Below, piece after piece: positions 32,737 through 41,500 of a DNA stretch of 64,000 nt. Numbering within the stretch: the stretch's first letter is position 1; every line of letters begins with the position of its first letter. A model generated the notes under the pieces. It had not been told where the DNA came from. It saw nothing but the letters and a program-made list of their open reading frames with translations, and ran no database searches. The translations under genes and the position numbers were made by a program. Source of the DNA: DASUBV01 sp036501025 (GTDB taxonomy: Bacteria > Actinomycetota > Actinomycetes > Streptosporangiales > Streptosporangiaceae); NCBI GenBank assembly GCA_036501025.1, contig DASYBB010000170.1, forward strand, positions 81,783-145,782, in the 5' to 3' direction.

Positions 32737-33906
32737 ATGACACAGCCTGATGGACTCGGCCGGGAGCTGCGCGAGCGGATCGACGAGATCGTGGCGGACG
32801 CGGTCGCGCAGGGCCAGGCGCCGGGCGTCGTGGCGGGGGTCGCGCGCGGCGATGCCCGGCACGTCGCCATGGCCGGCACGCTGGCCCTGGCGGGCGAGCC
32901 GGCCCGCCGCGACAGCCTGTTCCGGATCTCGTCGATGACCAAGCCGATGACCGCCGCCGCCGTGCTGTCGCAGGCGGAGGCCGGGCTGCTCGAGCTCGGC
33001 GAGCCGGTCGACCGGCTGCTGCCCGAGCTGGCCGGCCGGGCCGTCCTGCGGGCGCCCGACGCGCCGCTGGCCGACACGGTGCCGGCCGAGCGGCCGATCA
33101 CGGCCCGCGACCTGCTGACCTTCACGTGCGGCCTCGGGATGCAGGGCGCGATGTTCATGGCGGCCGAGCCGTGGCCGGTCGTCACCGCGGCGGCGGAACG
33201 AGACCTGCACCTGTTCGGGCCGGCGATGCCCGCGGCCACGCCGGACCCCGACACCTGGCTGGCGCGGCTCGGCGAGCTGCCCCTGCTGGCCCAGCCCGGC
33301 GAGCGCTGGCTCTACCAGACCGGCTCGCAGATCCTCGGCGTGCTCGCCGCGCGCGCCGAGGGCCGGCCGTTCGGGGAGGTCCTGCGCGAGCGCGTGCTGC
33401 GTCCGCTGGGCATGGGCGACACGGCGTTCGCCGCCGCCGACGCCGCGCGCCTGGCCACCGCCTATGACCAGCGGGACGGGCAGTGGGAGGTCATCGACGC
33501 GCCGGACGGGCAGTGGTCGCGCCCGCCGGCCTTCCCCGACGGCGGCGGCGGCCTGGTGTCCAGCGTCGACGACGTGCTCGCGTTCGGCCGGATGCTGCTC
33601 GACGGCGGCAATGGCGTCCTGGGTCCCGCGACGGTGGCCGAGATGACGCGCGACCAGCTCACCCCGGCGCAGCGCGCTGCCGTCTGGCCGGGGTTCAGCT
33701 TCCTCGACGACCGGGGCTGGGGCTATGGCGTGTCGGTGCTCGACGACGGCAGCTACGGCTGGGACGGCGGCTTCGGGACCTCCTGGTCGAACGTGCCCGC
33801 GCAGGACCTGTGCGTCGTCGTCCTGACGCAGCGCCTCGCGGGCGCGGCCGGCCCGGCCCCGGTCTGCGCCGGCGTCCTCGAGGCCGCGCGGGCCGGGCTC
33901 GGCTGA
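32737..33906 (+). CDS. Beta-lactamase-family serine hydrolase (class C-like)
   Basis: 389 aa, no signal peptide. The nucleophile motif S66-x-x-K69 lies in RISSMTKPMT; YQTGSQILG is the Tyr-x-x motif; the third motif region is near WDGGFGTSW (GGFGTS). Cytosolic members are usually esterases or D-aminopeptidase-like enzymes rather than antibiotic-resistance beta-lactamases. It may form an operon with the SDR upstream. Confidence 0.88.
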   Translation: MTQPDGLGRELRERIDEIVADAVAQGQAPGVVAGVARGDARHVAMAGTLALAGEPARRDSLFRISSMTKPMTAAAVLSQAEAGLLELGEPVDRLLPELAGRAVLRAPDAPLADTVPAERPITARDLLTFTCGLGMQGAMFMAAEPWPVVTAAAERDLHLFGPAMPAATPDPDTWLARLGELPLLAQPGERWLYQTGSQILGVLAARAEGRPFGEVLRERVLRPLGMGDTAFAAADAARLATAYDQRDGQWEVIDAPDGQWSRPPAFPDGGGGLVSSVDDVLAFGRMLLDGGNGVLGPATVAEMTRDQLTPAQRAAVWPGFSFLDDRGWGYGVSVLDDGSYGWDGGFGTSWSNVPAQDLCVVVLTQRLAGAAGPAPVCAGVLEAARAGLG

Positions 33907-33986
33907 CGCCGCCGCCGCGCGTCAGAACCCGAGCCCCCGGGCCTGGCCGCCATCGCCGGCCTGGGCCCGGCAGGTCCCGCCCCGCG

Positions 33987-34703
33987 TTACGGGATGGTGA
34001 GGCAGAACGGGTGCCCAGCCGGGTCGGCGTAGACCTGCCACTGGCGGCCGCCCGCCTCCAGCCGGGAGGCGCCCAGCTCCAGCGCCCGCGCCCCGACCGC
34101 GTCGAGGTCATCGACGATGATGTCGAGGTGCGCCTGCTGGGGGTGGGCCGGGTCCGGCCACTGCGGCGGGTGGTAGTCGCTGACCTGCTGGACCATCACG
34201 CTCTTGCCGTCACCGGCGATGAGCGCGCCCTCGGGGCCCTCGTAGGCGACCTCCATGCCCAGCAGGCCCGCGTAGAAGCGGGCCAGCGCCGGGGCGTCGG
34301 GCGCATCGATGGTCACCGCGAACAGCCCCATGGCCGGGCCCGCTCCGTCTCGCTGGCACAGGTCGAACGGGTGGCCGGCCGGGTCGGCCAGGGTGACCCA
34401 GGTCGGCCCGTCGGCCAGCCGGGTGGCGCCGAGGGCGACGGCCCGCTCGGCCGCCGCCTGGTACCCGTCGACCAGCAGGTCGAGATGGAACTGCTGCGGG
34501 TGCTCCGGCGCGGGCCACTGCGGCGGCGCATGGTCGGCGGCCAGCTGGAACCCGACCTCCTGGCCGTCCGGCGTCCGCACGGTGATCCAGTCCGGTACCT
34601 TCCGGACGATCTCCCAGCCGGCCAGCTCGACGTAGAACCCGGCCAGCCTCTCGATGTCCGCCGCGTCGAGCGCGACGAGCTCTAGGCGTCCTGTCGTAGT
34701 CAT
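33987..34703 (-). CDS. Two-domain VOC protein
   Basis: 238 aa with two VOC domains, about residues 5-115 and 120-238. Both contain a parallel sequence: HPQQFHLDLLVDGYQAAAERAVALGATRL in the first and HPQQAHLDIIVDDLDAVGARALELGASRL in the second, each followed by DPAGHPF. The duplication is ancient and typical of a Streptomyces/Frankia glyoxalase group. No substrate known. It converges on the serine hydrolase gene. Confidence 0.88.
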   Translation of the reverse strand: MTTTGRLELVALDAADIERLAGFYVELAGWEIVRKVPDWITVRTPDGQEVGFQLAADHAPPQWPAPEHPQQFHLDLLVDGYQAAAERAVALGATRLADGPTWVTLADPAGHPFDLCQRDGAGPAMGLFAVTIDAPDAPALARFYAGLLGMEVAYEGPEGALIAGDGKSVMVQQVSDYHPPQWPDPAHPQQAHLDIIVDDLDAVGARALELGASRLEAGGRQWQVYADPAGHPFCLTIP

Positions 34704-34794
34704 TTTCCCATCCTGCCCCCGGCCGCCGACAATTACCGGGCGCGGGCCGGCGCCCGGCGGCGGCGCGGGCGCGGCAGGCGCTGCGCCGGCCGCG

Positions 34795-35289
34795 CTAGGC
34801 GGGCGGCGCCGGCGCGGCCGGCGCTGGCGCGGGCGCGCCGATCTGGGCCAGGACCCACGGCAGATGGGGATGGGCCTGCCCGCCGGAGCCGCCGACCTGG
34901 AAGGCCCCGACGGAGGCGTGCAGCAGGTCGACGTGCGTGCCCCGCGGGACGGGAGTTCCGGCCCCGCTCGACGCCCAGAGCAGCGTGAGGTGGGCCGTGA
35001 TCAGGTCCAGATCCAGCGTGTCCCGGTCACCGTAGTAGAAGGCGACGCACCGGATATCCGCCCGCGCGGCGCGCGGCCCGGCCTCGGCCTGCGCGAGCAG
35101 CTCGTCGGGCAGCGGCAGGTTCGGCAGGGTCCCGAGGTAGGCATCTCCCGCCGCGGAGGCGCTGACCTCGCTCGCCGTCAGGCCGGCCGCCCAGGTCGCG
35201 AACACCCCGACATCGCCGTCCTCGATCACGTGCGTGACGCTCAGCGGGACCTGGCGACGGGCGGCGCCGTTGTGCGGATCCTGGCTCAT
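34795..35289 (-). CDS. Unknown protein coupled to the LAL regulator
   Basis: 164 aa, not recognised. It begins inside the stop codon of the LuxR-type regulator (ATGA), so it is cotranslated with it. Features: a predicted mixed alpha/beta middle (RCVAFYYGDRDTLDLDLITAHLTLLWAS) and a Pro/Ala-rich tail (APAPAPAAPAPPA) of about 20 residues. There is no signal peptide or membrane helix. Because of the coupling, a role as modulator or target of the regulator is possible but unproven. Confidence 0.65.
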   Translation of the reverse strand: MSQDPHNGAARRQVPLSVTHVIEDGDVGVFATWAAGLTASEVSASAAGDAYLGTLPNLPLPDELLAQAEAGPRAARADIRCVAFYYGDRDTLDLDLITAHLTLLWASSGAGTPVPRGTHVDLLHASVGAFQVGGSGGQAHPHLPWVLAQIGAPAPAPAAPAPPA

Positions 35290-38200
35290 GTGCGCTCCTT
35301 TGAGCTGGCTAGAAGGTTGAGACGGTGGGCGATCGACGCGGCCTCGCCGCGGGTCCTGGCGCCGAGCTTGCCGAGCAGGCTGGCCACGTGGACCTCCACG
35401 GTGCGCCGGCTGATGAACAGTGTGCTCGCGATGCGCTGGTTGGTCTCCCCGGCGGCCAGGCCCGCCAGGACCTGGCGCTCCCGGGCCGTGATGGCCGGCG
35501 CCCCGGCCGGCCCGGCGGCGCGCGGGGCGGGGCTGACCGCGGGCAGCCGGGCCCGGGCGGCCAGCGCCTCCGCCTCGCCGGCCAGCCCGCGGGCGCCGAG
35601 TTCCCGGCTCTGGGCCAGGCCGGCGGCCAGCAGCCGCGCGGCCTCGGCGCGGCGGGCGGGCAGGTGCGCCGCGGCGGCGAGGATCAGGCACCGCGCTTCC
35701 CACCAGGACTGCTCGACGCCAGCCCAGGCCCCGGCGGCGGCCACCCAGGCGGCGGCGGCCGGGGCGGGCTCGGCCTGCGCGAGCGCCCGGGCGGTCAGCC
35801 ACCAGGCGCCGTCCGCCCCGGCGGGCGGCGCCTGCTGGGTGAGGGCGCCGGGCAGCCACTGCCGCAGCCAGGGCGCCGCCCCGGCCGTCTCGCCGCGCCC
35901 GCGCCCGGCACGCCGGGTGAAGGACGCGGCCAGCGCCCCGGTCACCACCAGCGGCAGCCGCTCGGCGTCCGGGCTCAGCCCGGCCAGGGCCACGGTCACC
36001 TGCTCGACCGCCCGGCCGGGCTGGCCCTCGGCGAGGTGCAGTTCCGCGGCGATCACGGCGAGCTGGGCGTGCAGCACCTGGAGCTGCGACCCGGCGGCGT
36101 GGGCCCGGGCGCGGTCGAGCGCGGTCGCTGCGGCTCCGGTATCGCCGCGGGCCGACAGGATGTGCGCGACGGTGGCCTCCAGCCCGGCGGCTATCTCGGG
36201 CGGCTGGCCCGCGGCCAGGCCCGCCCGGGCCTGCTCCAGGGCCTCGTCCCAGTGGCCGGACCAGTCCAGGCACTCGACCAGGTTGGCCAGCAGCAGCGCC
36301 GCGCCGCCGCGATCGAGGTGCCGCCGGCGGGCCAGGTCCAGGCCGTCGCGGGCCTCGCGCGATGCCTCCGTGAACCGGCCGCCGAGCTGCAGGACGTAGC
36401 AGAGGTTGTTGCGCGCGCGGAGCTCGGCCTCATCGTCGCCGCTGCGCCGGGCCAGCTCCAGCCCGGCGTGCAGGTGCGCCAGGCCGGCCTTGAGATCATC
36501 CTGCACGCCCACCGCGACGCCGAGCGTGATCAGCGCGGACGCCGCGGCCGGGGCGAGGTCCGGGCGGCCCGCGCCGTCCGTCCGGCCGGCCAGCAGCCCG
36601 ACGACCGCCCCGGCCCGGCCGCGGGCATCGCGCAGGTCGCCGCGGCCCAGCAGGGCCGCGGCGTAGGCCGAGCCGGCCGTGGCCCGGGCCGCCAGGCTCG
36701 ATCGCGGGGTCAGGCTCGCGAACGCCGCCTGGGCCGTCGCGAAGGCGGCCTGCCCGCTGCCGTGCACCCGCTGGTACTCGGCCAGCCGCCCGAGCAGCCG
36801 GACGTGCAGGTCGTCGGCCATCTCCCCGTCCTGCGCGCGGGCCGCCGCCGGGCAGGCGAGCGCGGCGGCCGGGTCCGCCGGCGCGGCCGCCCCGTCCGCC
36901 AGGGCGCGGGCCGCGTCCGCCGGCCCCGCCGGCGTCACCGGCTCGCTGGCCTGCGCCACCGCCTCGCTGGCCAGCGCCACCGCCTCGCTCGCCAGCGCGA
37001 CCGCCTCGCCCGCCGCGCCGGAGCGGTAGGCGGCCTCCGCCGCCTCGGCCAGCAGCGCGGGGGAGCGCGCGGCCCGCTGCTCGGCGGCGGGCAGCTCGGC
37101 GGCGGCGTCGAGGGCGTCCTTGAGATAACGCCACTGCTCGGGGTAGGCGCCCACCGCGGCCGCCTGGCGGGCCGCGTCGCGACAGGCGGCGAGCGCCGGG
37201 CGGGCGTCTCCGGCGCGGCGCCAGTGCGCGGCGCGCTGCGCGGCCAGGGCGCCGGGCGCGGCGGCGGCCTCGCACGCGCGGGCCAGCGCGCGGTGCAGGT
37301 CGCGCCGGCCGACCGGCCCGAGCTCGCCCAGCACGACGTCGCTGACGAGGTCATGGGCCGGGCGGGCGTGGTCCCCGGCCAGTGCCAGCAGCGAGGCGCG
37401 GACCCCGGCCAGGGCCGCCCGCTCGACCCGTGACTCGGCCGTCCCCAGCGCGGCCGCGAGCAGGGCCAGGGGTGCCGGCGCGCCGTGCAGGGCGCAGGCC
37501 TGCAGCAGCGGCATCAGCAGGGCATCGGCCGCGCGCACGCGGTCGCGCAGGACGTCGGCGAGCAGGTCCGGGGTCGCGTCGGCCGGATGCCGGCCCTCCG
37601 CGACGCACTGGGCCAGGCTCAGCGCGAAGAAGGGATTCCCGGCGCTGCGGCGGATCACGGCCGCGAGGTCACCGGGCGGCAGCGGGCGGGCGTGGGCGGC
37701 CTGGATGATGCCGGCCAGCGCATCGTCGGCCAGGGTCCCGAGCCGCAGTTCCCGGAACACGGCGGACCGGCGCCATTCGCCGAGGAACCGCCCCACCGGC
37801 GACTCGGTCAGCGGCTCGTCGTCCCGGTAGGCGAGCAGGATGAGCACGGGCACCCGCTCGGCGACGGGCAGCCCGGCCGCCAGCAGGGCCAGCGACGAGG
37901 CATCGATCCACTGGGCATCGTCGAGCGACACGAGCACGGGCTGACGCCGGGCGGCGGAGCCGACGGTTTCCCAGACGACGTCGGCCAGCGCCGCCGCGCT
38001 GGCCGCCGGGTGCCCGTGGGCCGGGTCGGGCCGCAGCCCGTCCGCGGCCCGGCCGAGGGCGTCCCGGATGCCGGGGCGAAGCTCCCCGGCCGGCCCGGCC
38101 AGGGCGTGCCGCCACGGGCTGAACGCGAGGCCGTGGCCCACCACCGGAACGCCCCGCCCGGCCAGCGCCGCGCCGCCGGAGCTCACCCACTCGCGTGCGG

Positions 38201-38330
38201 CGCAGCCCAGCAGGTGGCTCTTGCCGATGCCCGCGGGACCGGAAATCAAAAGCAGCCCCCCGGAACCATTCCGGGCCGCGTCAAGCGCGCGGGAGAGCAC
38301 TTTCTCCTCGCGCGCCCGGCCAGTGATCAT
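35286..38330 (-). CDS. LAL-type (large ATP-binding LuxR) transcriptional regulator
   Basis: About 1014 aa. N-terminal AAA/NACHT-like ATPase with Walker A SGPAGIGKSHLL and Walker B PVLVSLDDAQWID; a long alpha-helical TPR-like middle; C-terminal LuxR HTH (ITARERQVLAGLAAGETNQRIASTLFISRRTVEVHVASLLGKLGARTR, given here in outline). Around residues 440-475 the heptad EAVALAS is repeated, matching a 21-bp DNA repeat near 36931-37011. LALs control secondary metabolism or carbohydrate use. Start set at ATG 38330 (MITGRAREE); ATG 38366 is an alternative. A candidate promoter lies at 38416-38444. Next to a GH92 gene, which it may regulate. Confidence 0.88.
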   Translation of the reverse strand: MITGRAREEKVLSRALDAARNGSGGLLLISGPAGIGKSHLLGCAAREWVSSGGAALAGRGVPVVGHGLAFSPWRHALAGPAGELRPGIRDALGRAADGLRPDPAHGHPAASAAALADVVWETVGSAARRQPVLVSLDDAQWIDASSLALLAAGLPVAERVPVLILLAYRDDEPLTESPVGRFLGEWRRSAVFRELRLGTLADDALAGIIQAAHARPLPPGDLAAVIRRSAGNPFFALSLAQCVAEGRHPADATPDLLADVLRDRVRAADALLMPLLQACALHGAPAPLALLAAALGTAESRVERAALAGVRASLLALAGDHARPAHDLVSDVVLGELGPVGRRDLHRALARACEAAAAPGALAAQRAAHWRRAGDARPALAACRDAARQAAAVGAYPEQWRYLKDALDAAAELPAAEQRAARSPALLAEAAEAAYRSGAAGEAVALASEAVALASEAVAQASEPVTPAGPADAARALADGAAAPADPAAALACPAAARAQDGEMADDLHVRLLGRLAEYQRVHGSGQAAFATAQAAFASLTPRSSLAARATAGSAYAAALLGRGDLRDARGRAGAVVGLLAGRTDGAGRPDLAPAAASALITLGVAVGVQDDLKAGLAHLHAGLELARRSGDDEAELRARNNLCYVLQLGGRFTEASREARDGLDLARRRHLDRGGAALLLANLVECLDWSGHWDEALEQARAGLAAGQPPEIAAGLEATVAHILSARGDTGAAATALDRARAHAAGSQLQVLHAQLAVIAAELHLAEGQPGRAVEQVTVALAGLSPDAERLPLVVTGALAASFTRRAGRGRGETAGAAPWLRQWLPGALTQQAPPAGADGAWWLTARALAQAEPAPAAAAWVAAAGAWAGVEQSWWEARCLILAAAAHLPARRAEAARLLAAGLAQSRELGARGLAGEAEALAARARLPAVSPAPRAAGPAGAPAITARERQVLAGLAAGETNQRIASTLFISRRTVEVHVASLLGKLGARTRGEAASIAHRLNLLASSKERT

Positions 38331-38415
38331 GAGTCCGCCCGTTATGACCCCCGTCACGGGACTCATCGTAACCAGCGATATGGGCGGCCGAAAGCCTTTG
38401 CCGCTTCTCGCCGTA

Positions 38416-38444
38416 CGTATAACCGGCGGCGCCATTTACGTAAA
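38416..38444 (-). promoter_or_regulatory. Candidate promoter for the LAL regulator
   Basis: On the minus strand TTTACG (38439-38444), 17 bp, then TATACG (38416-38421), each matching four of six consensus bases. It is in the correct place for transcription toward the LAL gene. The -35 overlaps a TTTACGTAAA palindrome. Confidence 0.5.
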
Positions 38445-38507
38445 AGCCCCGATCCGCGGTCCGGCCCGCAGCGGCCACTATCAGGTCACGGCCAGCACGG
38501 GGCGTGC

Positions 38508-40742
38508 TCAGCCGTAGGACGGCGGAGCGGCCGCCGGGCCGGTCGCCCAGCCCGACCCGGCGCTGGTGCCGAGCGTGAAGCGGAGCGTCCCGCCGCTGGC
38601 CAGCGCGGCCGTCGGCGCGTAGGCGTCGTCCCACGACCGCCCGTCCCAGGTCGCCGACTGGACGTACGGCGCATCGTCGGCGGCCCCGGTCCCGAGGACG
38701 GTCAGCGTCCGGCCGCCGGGCAGCGTGATCACGGAATGGGGGAACAATGGCGAGCCGAGAGCCAGGTCGGCGGTGCCAGGAGTCATCGGGTACACGCCCA
38801 GGGCCGACCAGACGTACCAGGCGCTCAGCCCGCCCAGGTCGTCGTTGCCGTCCCCGGCGCCGTCCGGGGTGTCGGTCCAGGCCTCGTCCTGGATCTGCCG
38901 CACCACCTGCTGCGTCATGGCGGGCTGGCCGATGTAGTCATACTCCCAGGGCAGCTCGAGGCTGGGCTCGTTCCCGGTCCAGGCATAGTCAACGTCGCTG
39001 TCGAAGCTGCGCAGCGCGGTACTCAGGTACCCCGCCATGGCCGTTTCGCCGCCCATGGCGCTGGTCAGGCCAGCCAGGTTGAACGGCACCATCCCGGTGT
39101 AGGTCAGCGAGGACCCCTCGACGAAGCCGGTCGTGGCGTCCGGGTCGAAGCCGGGGACCCAGCTCCCGTCCGCCTCGCGGCGCTGGTCCAGGCCGCTGGC
39201 CGGGTTGAGCAGGTTGCGCCAGTCCTGCGCCCGGCCGCGGAACTTCGCCGCCGCGCCGGCCTGGGCGAGCTCGCTGGCCAGCGCCGAGATCGCGAAGTCG
39301 TCGGTGTCGTACTCCAGCGTGGTGGAGACCGGCTCGTAGTAGTTGCAGCAGCCGTAGCTGCCGCCGACCGGCAGGAAGCCGAGCGAGTTGAGGTAGTTCA
39401 GGCCGGGCCGGACCGGCCCGGCCCGGGTCGCCTCGGCGATCATGTCGGCCAGCGCCTGCCGGGCGTCGAAGTTCCGGGCGCCGAAGGCGTAGTAGTCGGC
39501 CAGCACGGCGTCCGCGGGGTCGCCGACCATGATGTAGGTCTCGTTGTTGTTCTGGTCCCACTTGGGCAGCACGCCGTCCTGGGCGTAATCGTCCACCATC
39601 GACTGCGCGGCGTCACTGGCGATGCCCGGCGCGACCAGCGCCTCGAGCTGGGCCTGGGCCCGGTAGATATCCCAGCCGGAGAAGTCCGTGTAGAAGGCGG
39701 AATGCCCGGCGTCCACGGTGTGCACCCGCCCGTCGACCCCCGTGTACTGGCGGTTGTCGTCGCTGAACACGCTCGGGTCCAGCAGCGAGTGGTACAGCGC
39801 GGTATAGAAGATGGCCTGCTGCGCGGCCGTGCCGCCGCCGACCTGGATCCGGCCCAGCAGCGAGTTCCACGCGGCGCGCGTCTGGTCCCGCGTCGCGGTG
39901 AAATTCCAACCCGGATTCTCTGCGGCCAGGTTCAGCCGGGCGTTGCCTGCCGAAACGTAGGAGATGCCGGCTTTGGCCAGCACCGGCCGGCCGGCGGTCG
40001 TGTCGAAGGTCAGGGCGGCCGCCCCCGGCCCGGCCCGGGCCGGGCTGCGGGCCAGGGCGTAGCTGGCGCTCCGGGTGAAGGGCTGGCTGAACTGCAGGTC
40101 GAAGTACACGGTGTAGCGAGACCCGCTGCCGCAGAAGTTGCCCGAGCTGGCCGAGCCCTGCACCTCGGTCGGGCTCAGCACCCTGAAGCTGGTCTCCAGG
40201 TCCGGCCGCTGGCTGCCGGCCAGCCCGACGACCAGGTTGGCCTGCCGGGTGGCCGGGAAGCTGAACCGGGCCAGGCCGGTCCGGGTGGTGGCCGTCAGCT
40301 GCACCGTCACCCCGTTGTCCAGGGCCACCTGGTAGTACCCGGCGCTGGCGCTCTCGGCGGCGTGAGAGAACGAGTCCGTGGCCGAGGTGTCGACCGCGCC
40401 CACGGTCGGCAGGATCGGGATGTCGCCCTCGGCCCGGCAGCCCGGACCGGACAGGTGGGTGAGGCTGAACCCGGAGACCGCGGAGTCGCTGTAGGCGTAG
40501 CCGCCGCCCTCGGGCCGGGACACCGTGTCCGGGCTCCACTGCAGCATGCCGAACGGGGCCACCGCGCCGGGAAAGTCGTTCCCGTCGCTCGCCGTGCCGA
40601 TGAACGGGTTGACCACCGCCGCCGGGTCGGTGACCACGGCGGCGCCGGCCGGGTCCGCGGCCGGCCCGGGCAGGACGGCGGCCAGCACTGCGGCGCAGGC
40701 GGCGATCGCGGCCCGGCGCACCTGCGCCGGCGCAGCTGCCAC
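38508..40742 (-). CDS. Secreted GH92 alpha-1,2-mannosidase-like glycoside hydrolase
   Basis: 744 aa from a GTG start that has GGAGG 5 nt upstream. An N-terminal signal peptide (RRAAIAACAAVLAAVLPGPA) precedes NPFIGTASDGNDFPGAVAPFGM, the conserved N-domain of GH92. Catalytic-domain motifs follow: FSGWDIYRAQ, PKWDQNNNETYIMVG, GNEPSLELPWEYDY and the GNDDLGGLSAWYVWSALGVYP loop holding the general acid/base and calcium ligands. GH92 enzymes are calcium-dependent exo-mannosidases acting on yeast mannan and N-glycans. A longer frame from ATG 40781 exists but lacks a ribosome site. No sugar ABC transporter is adjacent. Confidence 0.9.
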   Translation of the reverse strand: MAAAPAQVRRAAIAACAAVLAAVLPGPAADPAGAAVVTDPAAVVNPFIGTASDGNDFPGAVAPFGMLQWSPDTVSRPEGGGYAYSDSAVSGFSLTHLSGPGCRAEGDIPILPTVGAVDTSATDSFSHAAESASAGYYQVALDNGVTVQLTATTRTGLARFSFPATRQANLVVGLAGSQRPDLETSFRVLSPTEVQGSASSGNFCGSGSRYTVYFDLQFSQPFTRSASYALARSPARAGPGAAALTFDTTAGRPVLAKAGISYVSAGNARLNLAAENPGWNFTATRDQTRAAWNSLLGRIQVGGGTAAQQAIFYTALYHSLLDPSVFSDDNRQYTGVDGRVHTVDAGHSAFYTDFSGWDIYRAQAQLEALVAPGIASDAAQSMVDDYAQDGVLPKWDQNNNETYIMVGDPADAVLADYYAFGARNFDARQALADMIAEATRAGPVRPGLNYLNSLGFLPVGGSYGCCNYYEPVSTTLEYDTDDFAISALASELAQAGAAAKFRGRAQDWRNLLNPASGLDQRREADGSWVPGFDPDATTGFVEGSSLTYTGMVPFNLAGLTSAMGGETAMAGYLSTALRSFDSDVDYAWTGNEPSLELPWEYDYIGQPAMTQQVVRQIQDEAWTDTPDGAGDGNDDLGGLSAWYVWSALGVYPMTPGTADLALGSPLFPHSVITLPGGRTLTVLGTGAADDAPYVQSATWDGRSWDDAYAPTAALASGGTLRFTLGTSAGSGWATGPAAAPPSYG

Positions 40743-40796
40743 GGCGCCTCCAGACACACGATATCGCCCTGACCAGGACATTTACGCGGTCTGATC

Positions 40797-40825
40797 GTTA
40801 TAACCGGCAACAAGTGGCAAGTCAA
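40797..40825 (-). promoter_or_regulatory. Strong sigma-70-type promoter for the GH92 gene
   Basis: Minus strand TTGACT (40820-40825), 17-bp spacer, TATAAC (40797-40802); both hexamers match five of six consensus bases, which is unusually good for this genome. Transcription would start about 48 nt before the GTG start at 40742. Confidence 0.75.
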
Positions 40826-40864
40826 CGAATCGAACCAAACGGGGGGTTTAGCTACAGCTGGCCC

Positions 40865-41452
40865 TCAGGAACCGGCGGTCTCGCCGTGGGGCCGCAGGTG
40901 GGAGCGCTCGCCGTCGTGGTCGAGGATGACGAGGATCTCGACCGGGCCGTCGTGGGCGGCGATGGCGTGCGGGACCATGGTCGAGAACTCGGCCGCCTGG
41001 CCCGGCTCGACCAGGATGACGCGGTCGCCCAGCCGCAGCCGGGCGGTGCCCGACAGCACGGTGAACCAGTCCCGGCCCGGGTGGACGCCGAGCTCGTGGC
41101 TGGCGTCCGGCGGCGCGGTGATGCGCATCTTGGCCACGGTCACGCCGAGCGGCGCCCCCTCGCGGCTGAGCAGCCAGGTGGTCACCCCGCGGGCGTCGTC
41201 GCGCTGCGGCCGGATGACCACGTCCTCGTCGTCGGCGGACTCGACGAGCTGGTCGAGCGTGGTGCCGAGGGCGCGCGCGATCGGGACCAGCTGGTCGAGG
41301 GCGATCCGCCGGTGGCCGGTCTCGATCCGGCTCAGGGTGGACGGGCTGAGGTAGCAGCGCGCGGCGAGGGTGTCCAGCGACCATCCCCGGGCCAGGCGCA
41401 GTCCCCTGACCCGCTGGCGGATCAGGCTGTCGAGATCGGCTTCTTGCGTCAT
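40865..41452 (-). CDS. XRE-family regulator with C-terminal cupin
   Basis: 195 aa. HTH_3 domain at residues about 10-65 (QRVRGLRLARGWSLDTLAARCYLSPSTLSRIE, in outline), then a cupin at about 105-185 with SHELGVHPGRDWFTVLSG and PHAIAAHDGPVEIL. This build is typical of regulators such as PuuR that sense a small metabolite in the cupin. It is divergent from the methyltransferase at 41501 with only 48 bp between, so one site could control both. Confidence 0.92.
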   Translation of the reverse strand: MTQEADLDSLIRQRVRGLRLARGWSLDTLAARCYLSPSTLSRIETGHRRIALDQLVPIARALGTTLDQLVESADDEDVVIRPQRDDARGVTTWLLSREGAPLGVTVAKMRITAPPDASHELGVHPGRDWFTVLSGTARLRLGDRVILVEPGQAAEFSTMVPHAIAAHDGPVEILVILDHDGERSHLRPHGETAGS

Positions 41453-41500
41453 AGGCAAGATGGTATGCCATTGGCGCATGCAGCTCGTAGAGTCAGTGAC
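41453..41500. promoter_or_regulatory. Compact divergent promoter with two leaderless -10 candidates and a near-palindrome
   Basis: TACCAT on the minus strand (41460-41465) and TAGAGT on the plus strand (41488-41493) each end 7 nt before a start codon, the typical position of a -10 for a leaderless message. ATGGTATGCCAT at 41460-41471 is palindromic except for one base pair type and overlaps the leftward -10, a plausible autoregulatory operator for the XRE-cupin protein. Confidence 0.5.

Noticed and set aside
37485..40772. 1095-codon open frame on the plus strand opposite the LAL and GH92 genes
   Set aside because: Shadow without any motif; the opposite strand encodes clear LAL and GH92 proteins.
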